From contig NC_134372.1 of the NCBI RefSeq assembly GCF_035582795.1, positions 36,016,316-36,080,315 of the forward strand: DNA of 64,000 nucleotides. Reading direction: 5' to 3'. This stretch comes from Mycteria americana (lineage: Eukaryota; Chordata; Aves; Ciconiiformes; Ciconiidae). The translations under genes were made by a program, and so were the position numbers. The notes beneath the pieces were generated by a model. The model had not been told where the DNA came from. It was given only the letters and a program-made list of their open reading frames with translations, and did not search any database. This document shows positions 1 to 14,500 of the stretch, piece after piece; within the stretch, counting starts at the first letter, position 1; the number at the start of each line of letters is the position of its first letter.

Positions 1-290
1 GTAATAATGAATAAAGTTACAGAAATCTGAAATCAAGAAGTTTTTTATCCATTTTAAGAGCTGCTCAGAGTCATCCTAAAGTTAGGAATCATGCAGAAGG
101 TGTATCCTCTGGAAAAGGAGCAGACATTTCACTGCAGTCTGTTTATTCCTCTTTGTTTGCAATATAGTCCTCCTTTCACCTTAATAAATAGAAGAATTAA
201 TGAAAGCTTTTTTTAGCACCCGGGCTATTACTTTTATATAGCCATCATAAGGAACTGTGAACAGGATTGACAATTTCATTTATCTTTGTG
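1..290. other. AT-rich intergenic DNA, nothing recognised
   Basis: No gene, RNA or repeat family is recognisable in this stretch. It ends where the solo LTR begins with TG at 291. Confidence 0.6.
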
Positions 291-885
291 TGTCGTGGTT
301 TAACCCCAGCTGGCAACTGAGCCCCACGCAGCCGCTCGCTCACTCCCCCCTCACTGGGATGGGGGAGAGAATCAGAAGAGTAAAAGTAAGAAAACTCGTG
401 GGTTGAGATAAAGACAGTTTAATAGGGAAAGCAAAAGCCGCTCACACAAGCAAAGCAAAACAAGGAATGCATTCACTCCTTCCCATGGGCAGGCAGGAGT
501 TCAGCCATCTCCAGGAAAGCAGGGGTCCCTCACGTGTAATGGTTACTTGGGAAGACAAATGCCGTAACTCTGAATGACCCTCGCTTCGTTCTTCTTCCGC
601 AGCTTTATATACTGAGCATGACGGCATATGGTCTGGAACATCCCTTTGGGCAGTTGGGGTCAGCTGTCCCGGCCGTGTCCCCTCCCAGCTTCTTGTGCAC
701 CCCCAGCCCACTCGTTGGTGGGGTGGGGTGAGGAGCAGAAAAGGCCTTGACTGTGTGCAAGCACTGCTCAGCAGGAACGAAAACATCCCTGTGTTATCAA
801 CACTGTTTTCAGCACAACTCCAAAACATAGCCCCATACTAGCAACTGTGAAGAAAATTACCTCTACCCCAGCCAAAACCAGCACA
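291..885 (-). mobile_element. Solo LTR of an avian endogenous retrovirus
   Basis: Read on the minus strand, this roughly 595-bp block starts TG and ends CA. I recognise it as a common bird ERV LTR whose plus-strand copy begins TGTCGTGGTTTAACCCC and ends AACCAGCACA. The minus strand shows a CRE-like motif and a TATA box close together (plus strand 604-630, around TTTATATACTGAGCATGACG). An ATTAAA poly(A) signal follows further along (plus strand 418-423, TTTAAT). This is the usual U3-TATA-R-U5 order. No internal viral genes flank it, so it is a solo LTR left by recombination. The flanking five bases (TTGTG and AGTCT) do not match, so target-site duplication is lost or the ends are slightly off. 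The family name is not certain from sequence alone. Confidence 0.8.
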
Positions 886-1651
886 AGTCTGGTAGAAATG
901 CAAAGTAAAGAATTTGTAGGAAGTTGTGTGCACATCATAATAAAAGGGCAGCAAGAAGCCCTTTTCCAGCCAGTGCAATTTATTTACCTCTTTTCAAAAT
1001 CAGCTTCTTATTGTGTGCCTACAAATCTGCCTGCTCTGAATATACATTCAAAGAGAAAGAAAACAGGACAACTTTGAAAGGATATTACATAGGAAATTGC
1101 AAAAAGTACTTTATAATTACTTGGAAGTTTTGTCAAATTGGACAGTGTATTTTTGTGCATTTCAGTAGGGTATAAGAATGCGATCGGCTGATGACCATGG
1201 AAAAGGGAAGCCAGCATGAGACTAGCGTGGTGCGTAGGTCCACTCTTGCCTGTAGCAGTATCAGTGAGTGTGTGTCCATCTCCAGCGAAGGTGTGACTGC
1301 CTGCAAAGGCTCTCATCTACAGAGAGTCAAAGAACAGAGAAAATTATGACCCTAAGACAGAACTGATTCGTATAGGCTGTGATTAGATGCTGTTACATGG
1401 AAAGGAGCATAAGATGAAGGGGCTGAAATTAAAACTTGGAAGAGCTAGTTCTCCTCTATCACAGGGGCTGCTCCATTGCACCCGTAGGATGGAGATTATT
1501 AGCTGTCTAACGTGGGTGACTCCATAGATTATAAACCACTGTTTAAAAATATCCAATTTTTGTATAACAATTTGGAAGAAATGACCCAAATGTACCTGCC
1601 CCAACCTGCTGTCCCACCCACTCAGATACACTAGGTATGTTGGCCCTCACT

Positions 1652-1672
1652 GTGGTAGCCAGGGGCTACCAC
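1652..1672. repeat. Perfect 9-bp inverted repeat with 3-nt loop
   Basis: GTGGTAGCC and its exact reverse complement GGCTACCAC are separated by AGG. It is too short to be a microRNA precursor and has no terminator-like context. Its function is unknown. Confidence 0.7.
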
Positions 1673-4600
1673 TTCACACAACACATCCGTGCAACGCTCC
1701 TGGCTCATCCCAAGTTGGAAGAAGGCCCCAGTGGAGTTAGTCAATATCAAGTGCCCTGAAAGCCTTTTCCTGCTAAGATGGTTGAGTAAAGGAGCCACTC
1801 AATTCCATTAGCAGGCCTTGCACCCTCTGCACTTACTAATCATAACAAATGTAAATAATAACATTTTTATAAAAAGTAGCCAGGGTTTGTTACAGGAATG
1901 GAAGAGAAATTTATTCCTTGGGTTGAGGGGAGAAGCATCACCAAAAGTCTAGAAAGAATTAGTTATGGACACGGGCAAGGCAGGTTTTTTGAACACAAAT
2001 GCTATAGTGCCCACCAAGCACCTGCCAGAAAATTTCAGATAATCAGCCATGAGAGGTGAATCATGATAATGAGCAGCTGGGTGAAAAAACCGGGCTCTCC
2101 ATGCCACTCCAAGCTGGTATTTCCATAATGTCCTACTTAAGGAACAGATTCCCACCATTACTGTTTACCTAAACCAAAGGTTTATGTGGTTCTTCGTCCT
2201 GGAGATAAGATACAGCCTCTGCACAGAAGAGTGTTAAACTAAAGACTCACAAAACCTCCAGTCCAAAGGCAGGGATAAAACCAAAAACATTGTTGAGTCC
2301 AAGATAAAAATGATTTTTGGCATTCAGTTTGGCAGCATTAGCATGTGGTATCAGGAACACCTTCTTCCTTCCCTCTGTCTCTCGACACCAGCACAAGTCA
2401 AATGTGGAAATAACAATAATTCTTCAGTACAAACAACTCTGCGTTTCATGTGCTTTCTCTGTCTGGCATTTCATTGAATTTGCAAAAATCCGACAAATCT
2501 AACCAACCATTAAAATGTGTAATAACAATGACAACAAAAAAGCATGCTTTGAGGGAGCATACACATGTAAATGCAGATGATGAAGAAACATAAGTAGAAT
2601 TTCTGACTCATGATGAAGAGATTGAATAATCTGGTCAGACAGTTTTAGTAATTCGTCATTTATTCATTAACTTGTACTGTAGCATACTCCGATTTATTTT
2701 GAGTGCAATGGCAAAGTACAGCTGCACAGAATGCAGGCAGAGAGCTAGCTAAAGGATAGTTTTAGGACAGATGGTATCCTAGATTTGTAAGAAGGCCTTT
2801 CTATAATTAACAGTGGATTCACCACATCCAAAACATTCACTTGTGTAATGTGCCTTCATGTATTATCAGTGTTATACTAAAGCCTATCAATTACTTTGCA
2901 GAATTCATAAAAATATAGACATCTAATATATTTGGAGAGTAAAAGGTGAGTCATTAGCTGCATTTTTAATTTAACAAATTTAACTTTATAAATAAGTTTT
3001 TTTCCCCAAGCTATCATTTCTAATTATGCACTTATATAAATTCATGCTATGGTATTAACATTTCATAAACTACAAAGGCGGTTTTCAGTCTGTGAGGAAT
3101 ATTGTAGAAAAATTTCTGTGCGATAGAGCTTAATAGCATATAAAGTTAGAGCCCAAACGCTTGTTCGATGTTTTTGGAAGCAGCTCTGTGTCAAAAGTGC
3201 AGCTTTTTTTTCTACCCAGGTAAGCCACAAGTTCAAGTGCAATCGGGTGAGCATTTTAGTCTTAGCTTAACCTCTACCATTAGACAAAGAGTCTGGAAAG
3301 CTATCAGCTATTGCTCAAGAAAAGGTCAAAAATAACTGCCAAAAAGACTGAATCCTTTGTTGCTGGATATAGAGGTTGATCCAAGTACAGCCAAAACCAC
3401 AACAAAAAGTATCTTGAAAGAAAAGCTAAATAAAGATGACGGTATCTGAAAAACATAAATTATTACAGCAGTTACACTGGAGGGAGAAATCTACCTGCTT
3501 TTTTAATCATCTCTCTCTGGTATTAACTTTACCCCTGAAAAGGTGAGACCTTTTGGAGGCTTCCTGAGAGTAGTGCCCGCGGGCCGCAGCTACCCAGCGC
3601 TCAGGAGGCCACCACAGCCTCACTGCCATGCCTTCGTGTCCCTGCGTCCCCTCCGTCACTCCCCCCGCCGCTGCCCAGGATGGTTGGGCACAACGGGGAA
3701 TTTCCCAGAGTCTCCTGTGCTTCTGCTCTCCAGGGCCTCATTCTTCCCCCGCCAGCCCTCGTGAGTCTCCGGGGTAACAAAGAGTTTCATTTTTTTGGGC
3801 TTCTGAACGAGTTCTCCTGCCTGTCCCTCCCCTGGGTTGCTTGAGGTGCTGGTAACTGTCCACACATGCAGAAAGCCACAGATTATTCCAGCAGATCCCT
3901 CTTCCTTCCCACAGCACCTCTCCCCTTTCTGTAGGGTCACGCTGTAACATATGAATTATTTAAAAAATGAATTAATACGATTTCTTTCAGCCGTGACTAC
4001 CATGGCCAACTTCAGGCCTCTGGTTTCCAGAGACCTGCTTTTGACTTGATGGCATCGCACTGACAGAGAAACTACAGACAACAGAAGAGCTTCCTAATGC
4101 AAAAAATGTTGCGTGTTATTCTCAGGATTTTCAATAATCATTAGCTAATCTGTGATTCACTGTGATGCACTTCACCAGTCTCATTAGCCAACCAATCCTG
4201 CCTATTTGACTTGGCATTTCTCATCCACAAAACAAGGCCATGATGCTGGACTTTAAAAGACGCCTTCCCTGACAGCAGAAAGTATTTTGTACAAAATCAT
4301 AAGCAGCAGTGAGAAATCATCACCCATAAGATAAAATGATACTCTGTCTAGCAGATAATGTAATGCTGATGATCAGTATAAGATGGTAGGCACGGTAAGG
4401 TTATGATTTTGAAAGCCAACTAGGAGTTTCCCATTCAAAGCTATCTTTGAAATTTTGGGGGTAGTGTTTATAGCGAAAGCCACGTGTGCCATCCGGGAAG
4501 AAAACACAGAAAACATTCTGGTGAGGTTTTGGCTTTCGGGGGCAGGTCTCAGAGACGCAGCCAGATGGTTCAGGCAGCGCGAAGCAGCCTCTCCCCAGCG

Positions 4601-7600
4601 TAGTCATCGTCCCCGCAGGGGTGGCCTTTGTCCCTGTGCCTGTTGCCCTCGTGCCGAGAAAGCAAGGCGTGCTCAGCCCCGGCGCGCCGTGGCCGGCGCC
4701 GGCAGCGAGGAGCAGGACTGGTGCGCCTCACTGCCCGGGTACGCAAAAGCGCTTCTGACATCTCTCCCCATTTGTTAGAGCAACCATCTGGCCAACGGAC
4801 TCGTTCTGAGGTGGAAAGCGCAGCTCAGAGAGGCTTTATTGCTAAGAAAGATGCAATAAAAATAGATAAGCAGAAAACATCATATGTAGAGCTTTCATAC
4901 ACAGAATAATAATGCTGGGAAAACAGACTGAACTTCCACATTCGGTGGCTTGAGTTGGAAGCGCTGGAATAGACCGTCAGTGCACACACAGCTGTAAGAA
5001 AAATACTGATTTTGCTGGGATAGAACACTCTAATCAGGGCTTAGAGTTTTCCTCGCGGTGTTCATCTGCTAACAGCATTGTGGCTGAATCCATTCTGGTT
5101 ATCACTGCAGTTAACGTCTTCATAACTGCTTCCCGGTTTCCCCCTGAAAACCTAAACTCCACAGTAGCAGAAACTAGTGAGCGGTAGCAGGATCGCTGCT
5201 GTATGCGAAGAGCTCTAAGGGAGAACGCATATTATAGCCAACTTTATACAGGATTATGAGGATTATCTCCTAAAAAAGATCAAAATAAAGCAGACCTTCT
5301 GAACAATGGAAATCGCTATCTCTAACTAGCAGTGTAGTCAATTTATTTAAACAAATATCTATTTTTACATGGTGGATTAATCTCAGATTAGCGAAGTAAA
5401 AGCCTTAATATTTAAGTAGCTGTAAATATTTGAATTCTAGCATTTTTATAGAGTTGTTACTTTTTATTTCACACACCTTTCTGCTTAGTGACGTGATTTA
5501 TTCTGTGGCTAATCAAATACGTACCTTTATCTTCTTCCTGTCGGTTGCAATATGCTTAAGGTGGGTGCTGATCTGAGCAGGCTGGAGGTCCCTGGGGTGG
5601 GGACAGGATGTGCCTGGGCACAGCCGGGCTAGAGCTGCAGTCCCCCAGCACCGTGACCGCTGCCCACCGGGTGGTTACCCTGCCCGCCCGCTGAAAGTCC
5701 TCACAAATGTCATCCATACAGCCCGAGTCCCAGCAACGCAAATTGATTCCTAGCATGCTACGAAGCCTGTCCTTTCCAATTCACCTGGATACATGCCTCT
5801 GCGTTTGAATGACCGCCTGCAGTGAACTGGACATGACTGAATTACAGCTTGAGAAATAATCATTCCACTCAAAAATTTTCACCGTGTAGAAGGCTCAAGT
5901 CAGAGCAAAGTCACATCTGAGCATCAGGACTCTTAACCACATAAGAGACAAGGAAGGGAGAAACATATTTATGCATCTAAATTTTGTTATCTACGTGTTA
6001 TCACCTAAATTAGCCTCCTGACAGTCAGCAGAGCTTTCAGAGGGAAGCATCTGAAGTCAGACACATGCTTATCCCTAACAGGAGCCACTTTGAACAAATA
6101 TGTACTGCAAGTTTTTTCTAAAACTCTGCAAATAGAACTCTTTGTCCACAAAACACTTTGCTAGAACTATTTGCTCACCTCTAGGGATTCATTTCATGAA
6201 GATCTGTTGTCTCAGACGCTTTTCCAGGATGCTTTTGCAGATTAATTGCTGGGATGTTTGTATTTCTACAGTGGTCATTATCATTATTTTAAATTAGCAC
6301 AACCTTATTTAAATTTTTGTAAAAGTCAAACTCTCCTGAGCATTTCCTTGAATCCGTCTTCTCCTGTGTTCAATACCTCATCTGAGTATGGAGCTTTGTC
6401 TATAGCCAGTATTTTCTGCCCACCCTCTTTCCACCTGACAGGCTCCTGTCTGCTGAGAATTGATTATTAGTTACCACTCTGTAATGCACAACTTCTAATC
6501 CGCACATACCAAATCTGCTGCTGAGGTTAGGTTTTGGTGTTCCCTGTTAGAATCTGTACAAAGGGCTGACACAGAAAACCCCCGTCAGAAGTTAACCAGT
6601 TCAGATCTTGGGAGAAGGGAGGCGAGAAAGGATTGCTTTTAATCTCATTTCCCTGAGAACACTGAGAAAAACATCAGAGTCCGCAAATGAAGGATGTGGA
6701 CTCAAGAGCAATCTGCCTTTCAGTTCCCATCTCCTTTCCTTTGCTTGTGGCAGCATCTCCCCAGGTCTTCTGGTGCCACGGCCTCTTTGGAGGATGCAGA
6801 GAGGCTCCTATTGCTGGGCCATTTGTGACCAAGCAAGTGACTTAAATCCCATAAATTCTTGAAATGTTGTTGGTCCTTTGGGGCTGTGCAACTCTTTTCT
6901 CCTTCGGGAAAAATTGCTTTAGGCTTGTGCGCTGCAGGAAAATTACCCAAGGGAAAATTAATCCTGGCCAGGAGCGGGCTCCGACGTTCCCAGCCAGAAG
7001 TCGAGAAGCAGAGAGAGCCATCACTCATGTTTATCAGTTTCTCGGGTCACTCGCTGGAGCGGTCCCTATTTCCAAGCTCTGAACATAGCCCTTCACAAGT
7101 GACTGCCAGCATCTGCCTGATACACCCGCTGACTGGTTTCTTTCATTTTGGGGGATAAACTGTTCAATTTTCTGGATGGATTTTTCTTCAGTCTGAGCCC
7201 CTCCTACCACGGCCATTAAATGTTAATGTACCAACAGGCCACAGCCAAACTTCCACAGCGTCGCCTCCCAGGTCAGCACTTACTCCTCCTCATGCATCAG
7301 CCCTGTGGCTTTCTGACTACAGTGAGCACTGAGGAAACACGAGCAAGCAATTGATCCTGCTTGAACAAAACAGTCATTTCAATTCTAATTTAGCAGCCAT
7401 AGTCTCTAACAGTCTTTCTGAAACAGTGGGTAGCGGGATGATTCACCGACAGTCTGAAGAGAGACATTATTGACGAAAGGGTTATCTGCTAACCGAAAAA
7501 TACACGTCCTTTCACATTCCCTTCTCTGTTCCACAAACGCATGCTGCGATGAGGGGGGTGTGGAGGTGACCCCCTCTCAGGCCGGCTGCTGCAGAGATGC

Positions 7601-8520
7601 TCTGCTGGCATCTCCATCCAGGCTGCTTTCTCCCAGTGCCAGGGTTGCTGGGAGGAATGAGAACAGAATAGGGAATCTGGCCCAAAGTTTCTTTTTATTT
7701 CATGTAAAGAAAAGTAATATAAATGATTAAGTCAGAGCATCTAATTCATCTGTACAGCATGAGGTCAGGTGTTTCAGCTGATAAATGAAGACATCGACTT
7801 ATTAGCCTAGTTTTGGCAGAATTATTAAGAACATGTTTACATTCAAGCTCATTAAGAGAGACATCTAAAACCAGAAGCATCCAAAATTAATGGATGCTTT
7901 TTGAAACTGTTGGCTTCAATGAGTTGTGTTGCATTCTTTTATTAAATGGATAGGTTTTTGTGGTTTAGGCAGAGAGCAGCTGCAGATAGTTCCTTAAAAA
8001 ATAGAAATATAGTCTTGAGCTGTAAAGGAAAATTAATTGAATACTTAGAAGCCTTTCTGCGCGTCAGCTCAGATATGGTGTGTTTAATACAAGATGTTTG
8101 TGCCTAATATGATTTTCCGTGTTGTGTCTTGTTTTATATATAGCATAACATTCTTGTTCTACTTCAACTTTTCTTTTTCTTGCACTCTTTTCTTTTCTGC
8201 TCTAGTATTAATTGGAAAGACGGGGTTTCGGTACATTTTCTGATTACACTGATTTAACAAAGGCCATGATTTTGGCTTTATCAACTAGCCAGATTCACAC
8301 TGTCAACACCTTTTCTCTTGCTATCTCACTCACCCGTAATTCAAAGACGTAGTACATTGGCATGCTATGTCCTTAAATCCCTAACTGACAGCTGCAGTAA
8401 CTCATGTCCATTTGGAGTATTCCCCTATGTTCTCACAGCTTAGGTGGCATTTATAAAGGTATTTAATATAGAAAATCTTATAAATCATTTAAAGCACAAC
8501 AACTCTGAATACTGAGTATC

Positions 8521-8534
8521 TATATATATATATA
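8521..8534. repeat. (TA)7 microsatellite
   Basis: Uninterrupted alternating TA, flanked by further AT-rich sequence and a short GA run (about 8538-8545). Confidence 0.8.
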
Positions 8535-11500
8535 CTAGAGAGAGAAATATAGATCTATATAAAATAAAATGTACTTTATGTTAAAGTGTTATTAAAACAC
8601 TTGGTCCTGGCAAAAGGCCCACAGGTGAGCACAGGAAGGTTACCCGCCGTACCTGGATAATCATTGTGGTGAGGCCAGGAAACAGAGGCCGTTGTGCTGC
8701 AGAGGATGCTGCAAGTCCTGCTGGCTCAGCTTTCTTCCCCACTTCTGCAAGAGCAGCATCCTCTCTGCCATAGCGGCTTGTTTCTGTGAGCTACCTGTGA
8801 GCCAAGTCAGGAAACCTAATGCAAGAGTGTTTAATCAAAAATTTTTTCATACTAGCTTTAGCTTCAGCTCTTGACCGGAGGAATGCAAGAGACGACTTTT
8901 TAACAGCGACGCTTTTTCTTCCAATAGTTTATCAAGTATTTATTATTTAAAAGAAAAAGGAAAAGAAATCAATGCATTCTAAGCAAATAAAACTCATTGC
9001 CCCAACTCTAGTCAATCAGGCCTTAGTTGCTTAGCATTTGTGATGTTGCAGTAATTATACTAATTCTCCAGTCATCCATTGAGTCTCTCTTGAAAAACTG
9101 GATAGATGTGACTTGAATTTCTAATTCTTTTGATTTTCGAGCTTTGTACTAGTGGAGAGCCTAGCATGATGTGATCCTAGGAATGCAAATAATAAAAAGG
9201 AAAGGAGAAACAATCTTAGCTTTTTTAAAAAGTAAAGCAAACTCTCCAGTTTTACAGATAGAAAACATGTATTACTCTTTAAAATCTTGCACAGTAGGTT
9301 CATCTCCTCACCCTTTACATTAGGAGCTGGCAGATTACTGAGGCACTTATATTGCAGCTCACACAGAAACGCTTGCAGAACTGAGGCCTAAGAATTTAAG
9401 AGGTTGCTGCAGATCTTGTCTGATCTGTTGGTTTCTTATAGGGATTTTTTTCCATATGAGGTGCTGGGAGTTCTTTGAGGTCAAATATACGTCATTTTTC
9501 TGTGTGGGAGATGTTACTAGTTTCTATGAGCCCAGTGGGAAATACAAGATATTGCTTAACTCAGTGGTGTTCTCTCTTGGACTTAACATTCTTTATTTTT
9601 AGTAGCGTTCTTTTTTCAGTCTTTATTAATAATATTTTGGCTTCAATTCCCCATTAATTATACCGCTTTAAGAATGTGATGAATCAGGATGTTGGTAAAC
9701 AATTGTTAAAACAATTGTAGGCCCAAATGTGGAGTATTTTGAGTTTTGTCAATGTGTTTATTTCTTTCAAAGGATAATTATATTACTTTTTCCCCAGAAG
9801 AGGGACAAGTGTTAATTTATAATCTATAAAATACTATTTTATAATAATTATCTTTAAGATATAGGCTATTACAAGATGGTGATCTAATGTAGTTTATAAA
9901 GATCCTGGTGTAAGTTAAATACAAACATGTTACTCAAAGGGAGTAACCACAGTACGTAGGTAGAGACACTTCAGAGGCGAGCAGTACTCGCCTCCGCACC
10001 GTCAGGCACTGCTGGGACATCTTGGAGTCAGAGCTTCTCACGGTAATGTTGAAGCTTGGCTGCTTCCCTGTATTTAGTATACTTCTGCAAAGCAGAGTAT
10101 TTTTTATAATTCCCAAGACTGAGCTGAGTTGGCTTTTACTCTGCTACTCCGCCTCTGGGTGATCCGCCTCATTCAAGCTCTTCCCAGTAAATTTACTAGA
10201 TCCCTTTTCGCATGCAGGGGTTGCACCGAGCAGTGGAGGTGCAGCAGCTCCGATCTGCTGCAGGATGAGCGGCTGGATGGCAACTCGCACGCTGATGGAC
10301 CCGACGGATGACAATTTTTATATGTAGCCTTCTCTTGCCATCTTACACTCCTGTCTAAGTGTTAGGCAGCTGGCACCATGTCTTTTATTAAAACAGGTTA
10401 TACGCCTTAAATTTCAGATAAATTTTACCGTGTGGAGTAATCTGATTTTCTGACTGATTTTGATTTTATTGGAAGCACGGTGTACTAGAAGATGAGCTAT
10501 TGTTGCGTTATCATATGTTGCCTTCTCTTTCTGTATGTTCTTGCATGACTGTCTCATACTGTTAGATTGTTTAACAAAGAATATCAGATAAGAAAGCTAA
10601 ATAAAGTAGAAACTAAAGGCAATTAAAAATGCATTTGCTGCATAAAGTGAGAACTGTGGCTAGCCAGAATGCGGAAGCATGCTTTCTACCTTCATCAGTT
10701 CCATGGAAAGTAAAATGAAGGGGTTTGGTGGAAATGTCATCTGTCCAAGGTAAGGACAAATAAACCAAAGAGACAGCACAGTCTGACAGTTTTAACCCTG
10801 AATTTCCTAATATAAGACCAATCAGTTCTTTCTCAAACACTGTGTTAGACTTCTGCCTATCACCTGGATCCTGGAATAACTTCAAGACAGTGCAGCCCAC
10901 CGCTTGCAGATGGGAAATAGGAAAGTCATCGTGTATATTGAAAACAATCCAGAAGTTTGAACTTGCAGCTTTTATGACCTCTTACAGAGTTCTTACGGGA
11001 ACACAAATATGCTGTCAGTTTGGTTTGGGCCTGATCAGGACTGGAGTTCGGGGGGTGGGCAGAAGGAAGGAAAAATGCAATTATACCTCTTGATTTGATG
11101 TTAAACCAGTGACATTTTAAAGGCAACGGGGCTGGTAGTTGCCAGCCTGTTGTCATGAGCTACTCTGAGGCAGAAGCTCCATGGTGAAGGTCACTGTGCT
11201 GGAAGCAGAGATGTGAACATTTTAGCATCTCTCTCTCTCTCGCCTTTTTTTGTTTGTTTACATCCAATATTCACTTCTGCCCCTCACCTATTTTCTAAAG
11301 AGAACACGGTTTTCAGAAGCCGGTCAGCATGCCACCGGCACATTCATCTTCCTGGGGAGGCACCCTGAGCCCCCGTTTGCTTGAACGCTGCCCATGAGCT
11401 GCGAGCGGCAGCACTGCCTGCTGCGCCGCAGGAGCGGAGGGCCAGGACTGCCCTCCACGTTCACAGCAGTCATTTGCAAAAGCATTTACTTTCTATCAGT

Positions 11501-14500
11501 CGGAGCAAAGCTGGCCCCTGTGACTATGAAAACATTGTCAGTCTAATGAGAAAAAAGGGAAGAAAAACCCTAACAAAAATCTAAGAATAGAGTGCTGAAC
11601 GGGACTTATTTCTGCCAGAGGATTTAGGGCAGAGATGAACGTTGCTTAAATATGGTAGGAATACTGCGTCACGTCAAGTATGTTACAGCGCTTTTACACC
11701 AGCTCAAAGTAAATGTCTCATCATGTATGCTTTGTGTGTGTAAAATTGGATATTTTTGCAGCTTTCTCCTTTTCAAAGGTGACCTGCGCTGTTTTAGTTT
11801 CTGAATGGATTAACTCCAAACAGCAGGGTATGAATTAAAGGCTCCTCAAGCAGCCATTAGAAAGTATTTCGGTTATTCAAATAATGGAGTTGCTAGTCAT
11901 TTAAAAAAATTACAGGGAGAAATGTTCTTAAATGTCATCAGCTACACAGTGCTGGAATCGCTTATGGGATTTCATGAGTTGCTATAAAACATGGTCCAGC
12001 AACAGCAAAAGCAGTCTGCCATTACCAGTCCCAAAAGTCTCAGTGCCTGCTTAAAGCGCCAGATACTCGTCCGCTGTTAATCGCCATCACCTCCTGAGGT
12101 CAGCGATGCTCCTGCATTTCATACCAAAGGAGGATCTGGGCTAACAGTGGAATATGAGAATGGGTCTAAGAGATGACAAAGATGACTGTCCCATCAGGAG
12201 GAATTCTGCTGGTTCATCCAATGGTCCCTTCGGACTCCTTCTGGCTTCCCTGGAAAGGTGCTCAGGAGCCAGGAAGGGGACTTCGGAGCTTCTCCCTGCC
12301 ACCATCTCCTCAGGGATGGCTTAAGGATGAAGTCACGTGGATAAAGTGACGAAACGTCCTGTTGCCAGTACAAATGCTCCTGTGTTTTGGCTTATCCTAC
12401 AGCAGAGAGAATCTTCTGTACTAAAATCTGATTTGGAAGTGGAAAGCTATGGAAATGCCATAGGATTTCTCCATAAAAACAACCAATTTCAGTTTGCCTA
12501 GGTATAAAATATTGTTACCTATCTGCCACACAGCTTAATGTAATATCTGAGTAACAGTTACAGCAAAAAAATACAGTCATCAATAAAACACAGCCTTTAC
12601 TTTAAGCACCTGAATAGTTTCCCTGATTTCACTGAGAATCGCTGGTGTGGATGATGCTGCAGGATCAGCGACTGCAAAGGGAGCTTCTCCCTGTGATACT
12701 CCTGCCGTTCATCACCTGTTCGGGGTATGAGCGCAGGCAGGTGATAGCTTCTGCGCTGCAGAAGTCCCTTTGCCGGCAGGATTGAATCAATAAATGACTT
12801 CAAATGTTGTTATGATCCTAAGAGCAAAATGATTTGCACAGAGTACTTGCTAGTCAGTGTAGAGCACAATAGTCGCCCATTATAATTTTAGTAGAAGAGA
12901 ACATAAAGAGTCTCGTTATTACTCTAACTTAAGACTGTGAAAAACACGCTTGTGTTCCTAATTCCTTACTTTAACTGAATACAAAGATACCAGCGCTTCA
13001 GTGTTCAGCTGCTACACATAAAATCAAATTTGGTGGGTAGTAAATACAGTAGAACCGAAGGTTTAGTGTTACAAATCAAGGGACGCATTCAAGATAAAAC
13101 TGTCTTCACTTCAGCAACACTATTACTACAATAACAACCTTAGATTTATTAAAATAGAACTAAGTTTAAATGCATTTGCCTTTCCTTTTCATTTTTATTA
13201 CTTATTTTTTATATCTAAGAAACAAAACGCACTTAACATGAAGTGGGTATTTTCACATTCCAAGCCTTTATAAATTTTCACAATGCTGCAATTTCAGAAG
13301 AAATTTTTAAACATCAATTTTAATAAAAACTTAAGTAAAAGTTTTCCAAATATGATTTGTCACTAGTAATTTGATATAAAAATTACTTCTGTATTGATTC
13401 TGTTTATCCATCAGGAGTTTTCTAATCAATCCTGCTGCAGAGGGCACAAAGTCGTGGAATTGCCTCACTAGCAGAGGACCCAGCTGCCCCGTTCCTGGGA
13501 TTTGACGGAAAGACTTCTGCTGCTGAGCGGAGCGGCTGCTGGATTCACTTCCTCAGGTACGTCCGTCATGCCTGCCCTTCCCTGCCTTCACGCGGCCTGG
13601 TGGGTGAAGCCCTACGCGGGGACTCTAGCAAGGTGGTAATAAAGCTCACTGCAGTGCTACATGGCTTAAGGCCATATGTGAAAAGAAATAATGATGGTTA
13701 CTTAACTGCATGAAGCACACTGAGCTTTTGGGTGGAAAAGCAAAGCGTAAGTGATTGTTAGACTATTTGATTAAATGGTGTTTAATAGTTATTACAATAA
13801 AAGCTTTTATGATTGGCAGGGGCTGACTCCACCTGCCTGGGGAACTGGGCTCTGCCTGCTGGCAGGATTCAGGCTGGCAGGATTTAGTCTCCCAGTAAAG
13901 ACTGCGGAGAAAGGCACGGAGTTGCTCTTCAGGCAAGTTGTCATAGGCCTGCCAGAGGACTGTCGCAGGATTTAAATCATGATATGATCCGTTGGAATGG
14001 CTGAAAATGCTCTGAAGAAAAAAATTTCCAACAGGAAATAGGGATTTGATGCAGTTTCAGTATTCTTCAGGATCGTGTGAATTTTACTGAAGCTTCCCGG
14101 TGGAAACCATGTGGGTGGGTTTTCCTAGCAGGGAGCCAGCAGCTGGCAGGGCCCAACTGCTTAAGCCTCCAGCAGTCTGTCTGGCCAGACAGGGAGTCAG
14201 CTGGGAAGCTAGTACTAGCACCCATTTAAAAATTGGTCCGACGGTTTAGTTATTCAGAAAGTGAATGTTTCTAAATAATTTGTTCGATAGAAATCTTCAT
14301 GCATCCCGCTTTGCATTCTGGTACAGAATGAAACCATTAAAAATATAAAGGAAATTTTCTGCGGATCATAAAACACACTTCCCATGTCATCCCAGTGATT
14401 AAATGAAGTTGTGGCTGAATGAAATGGTGACTTTTAATGAAATTCCAGGAAAAAAAAAAGGCAAAGATTTTAGAAAGGCACCTCAAATTTATTAAAATAC

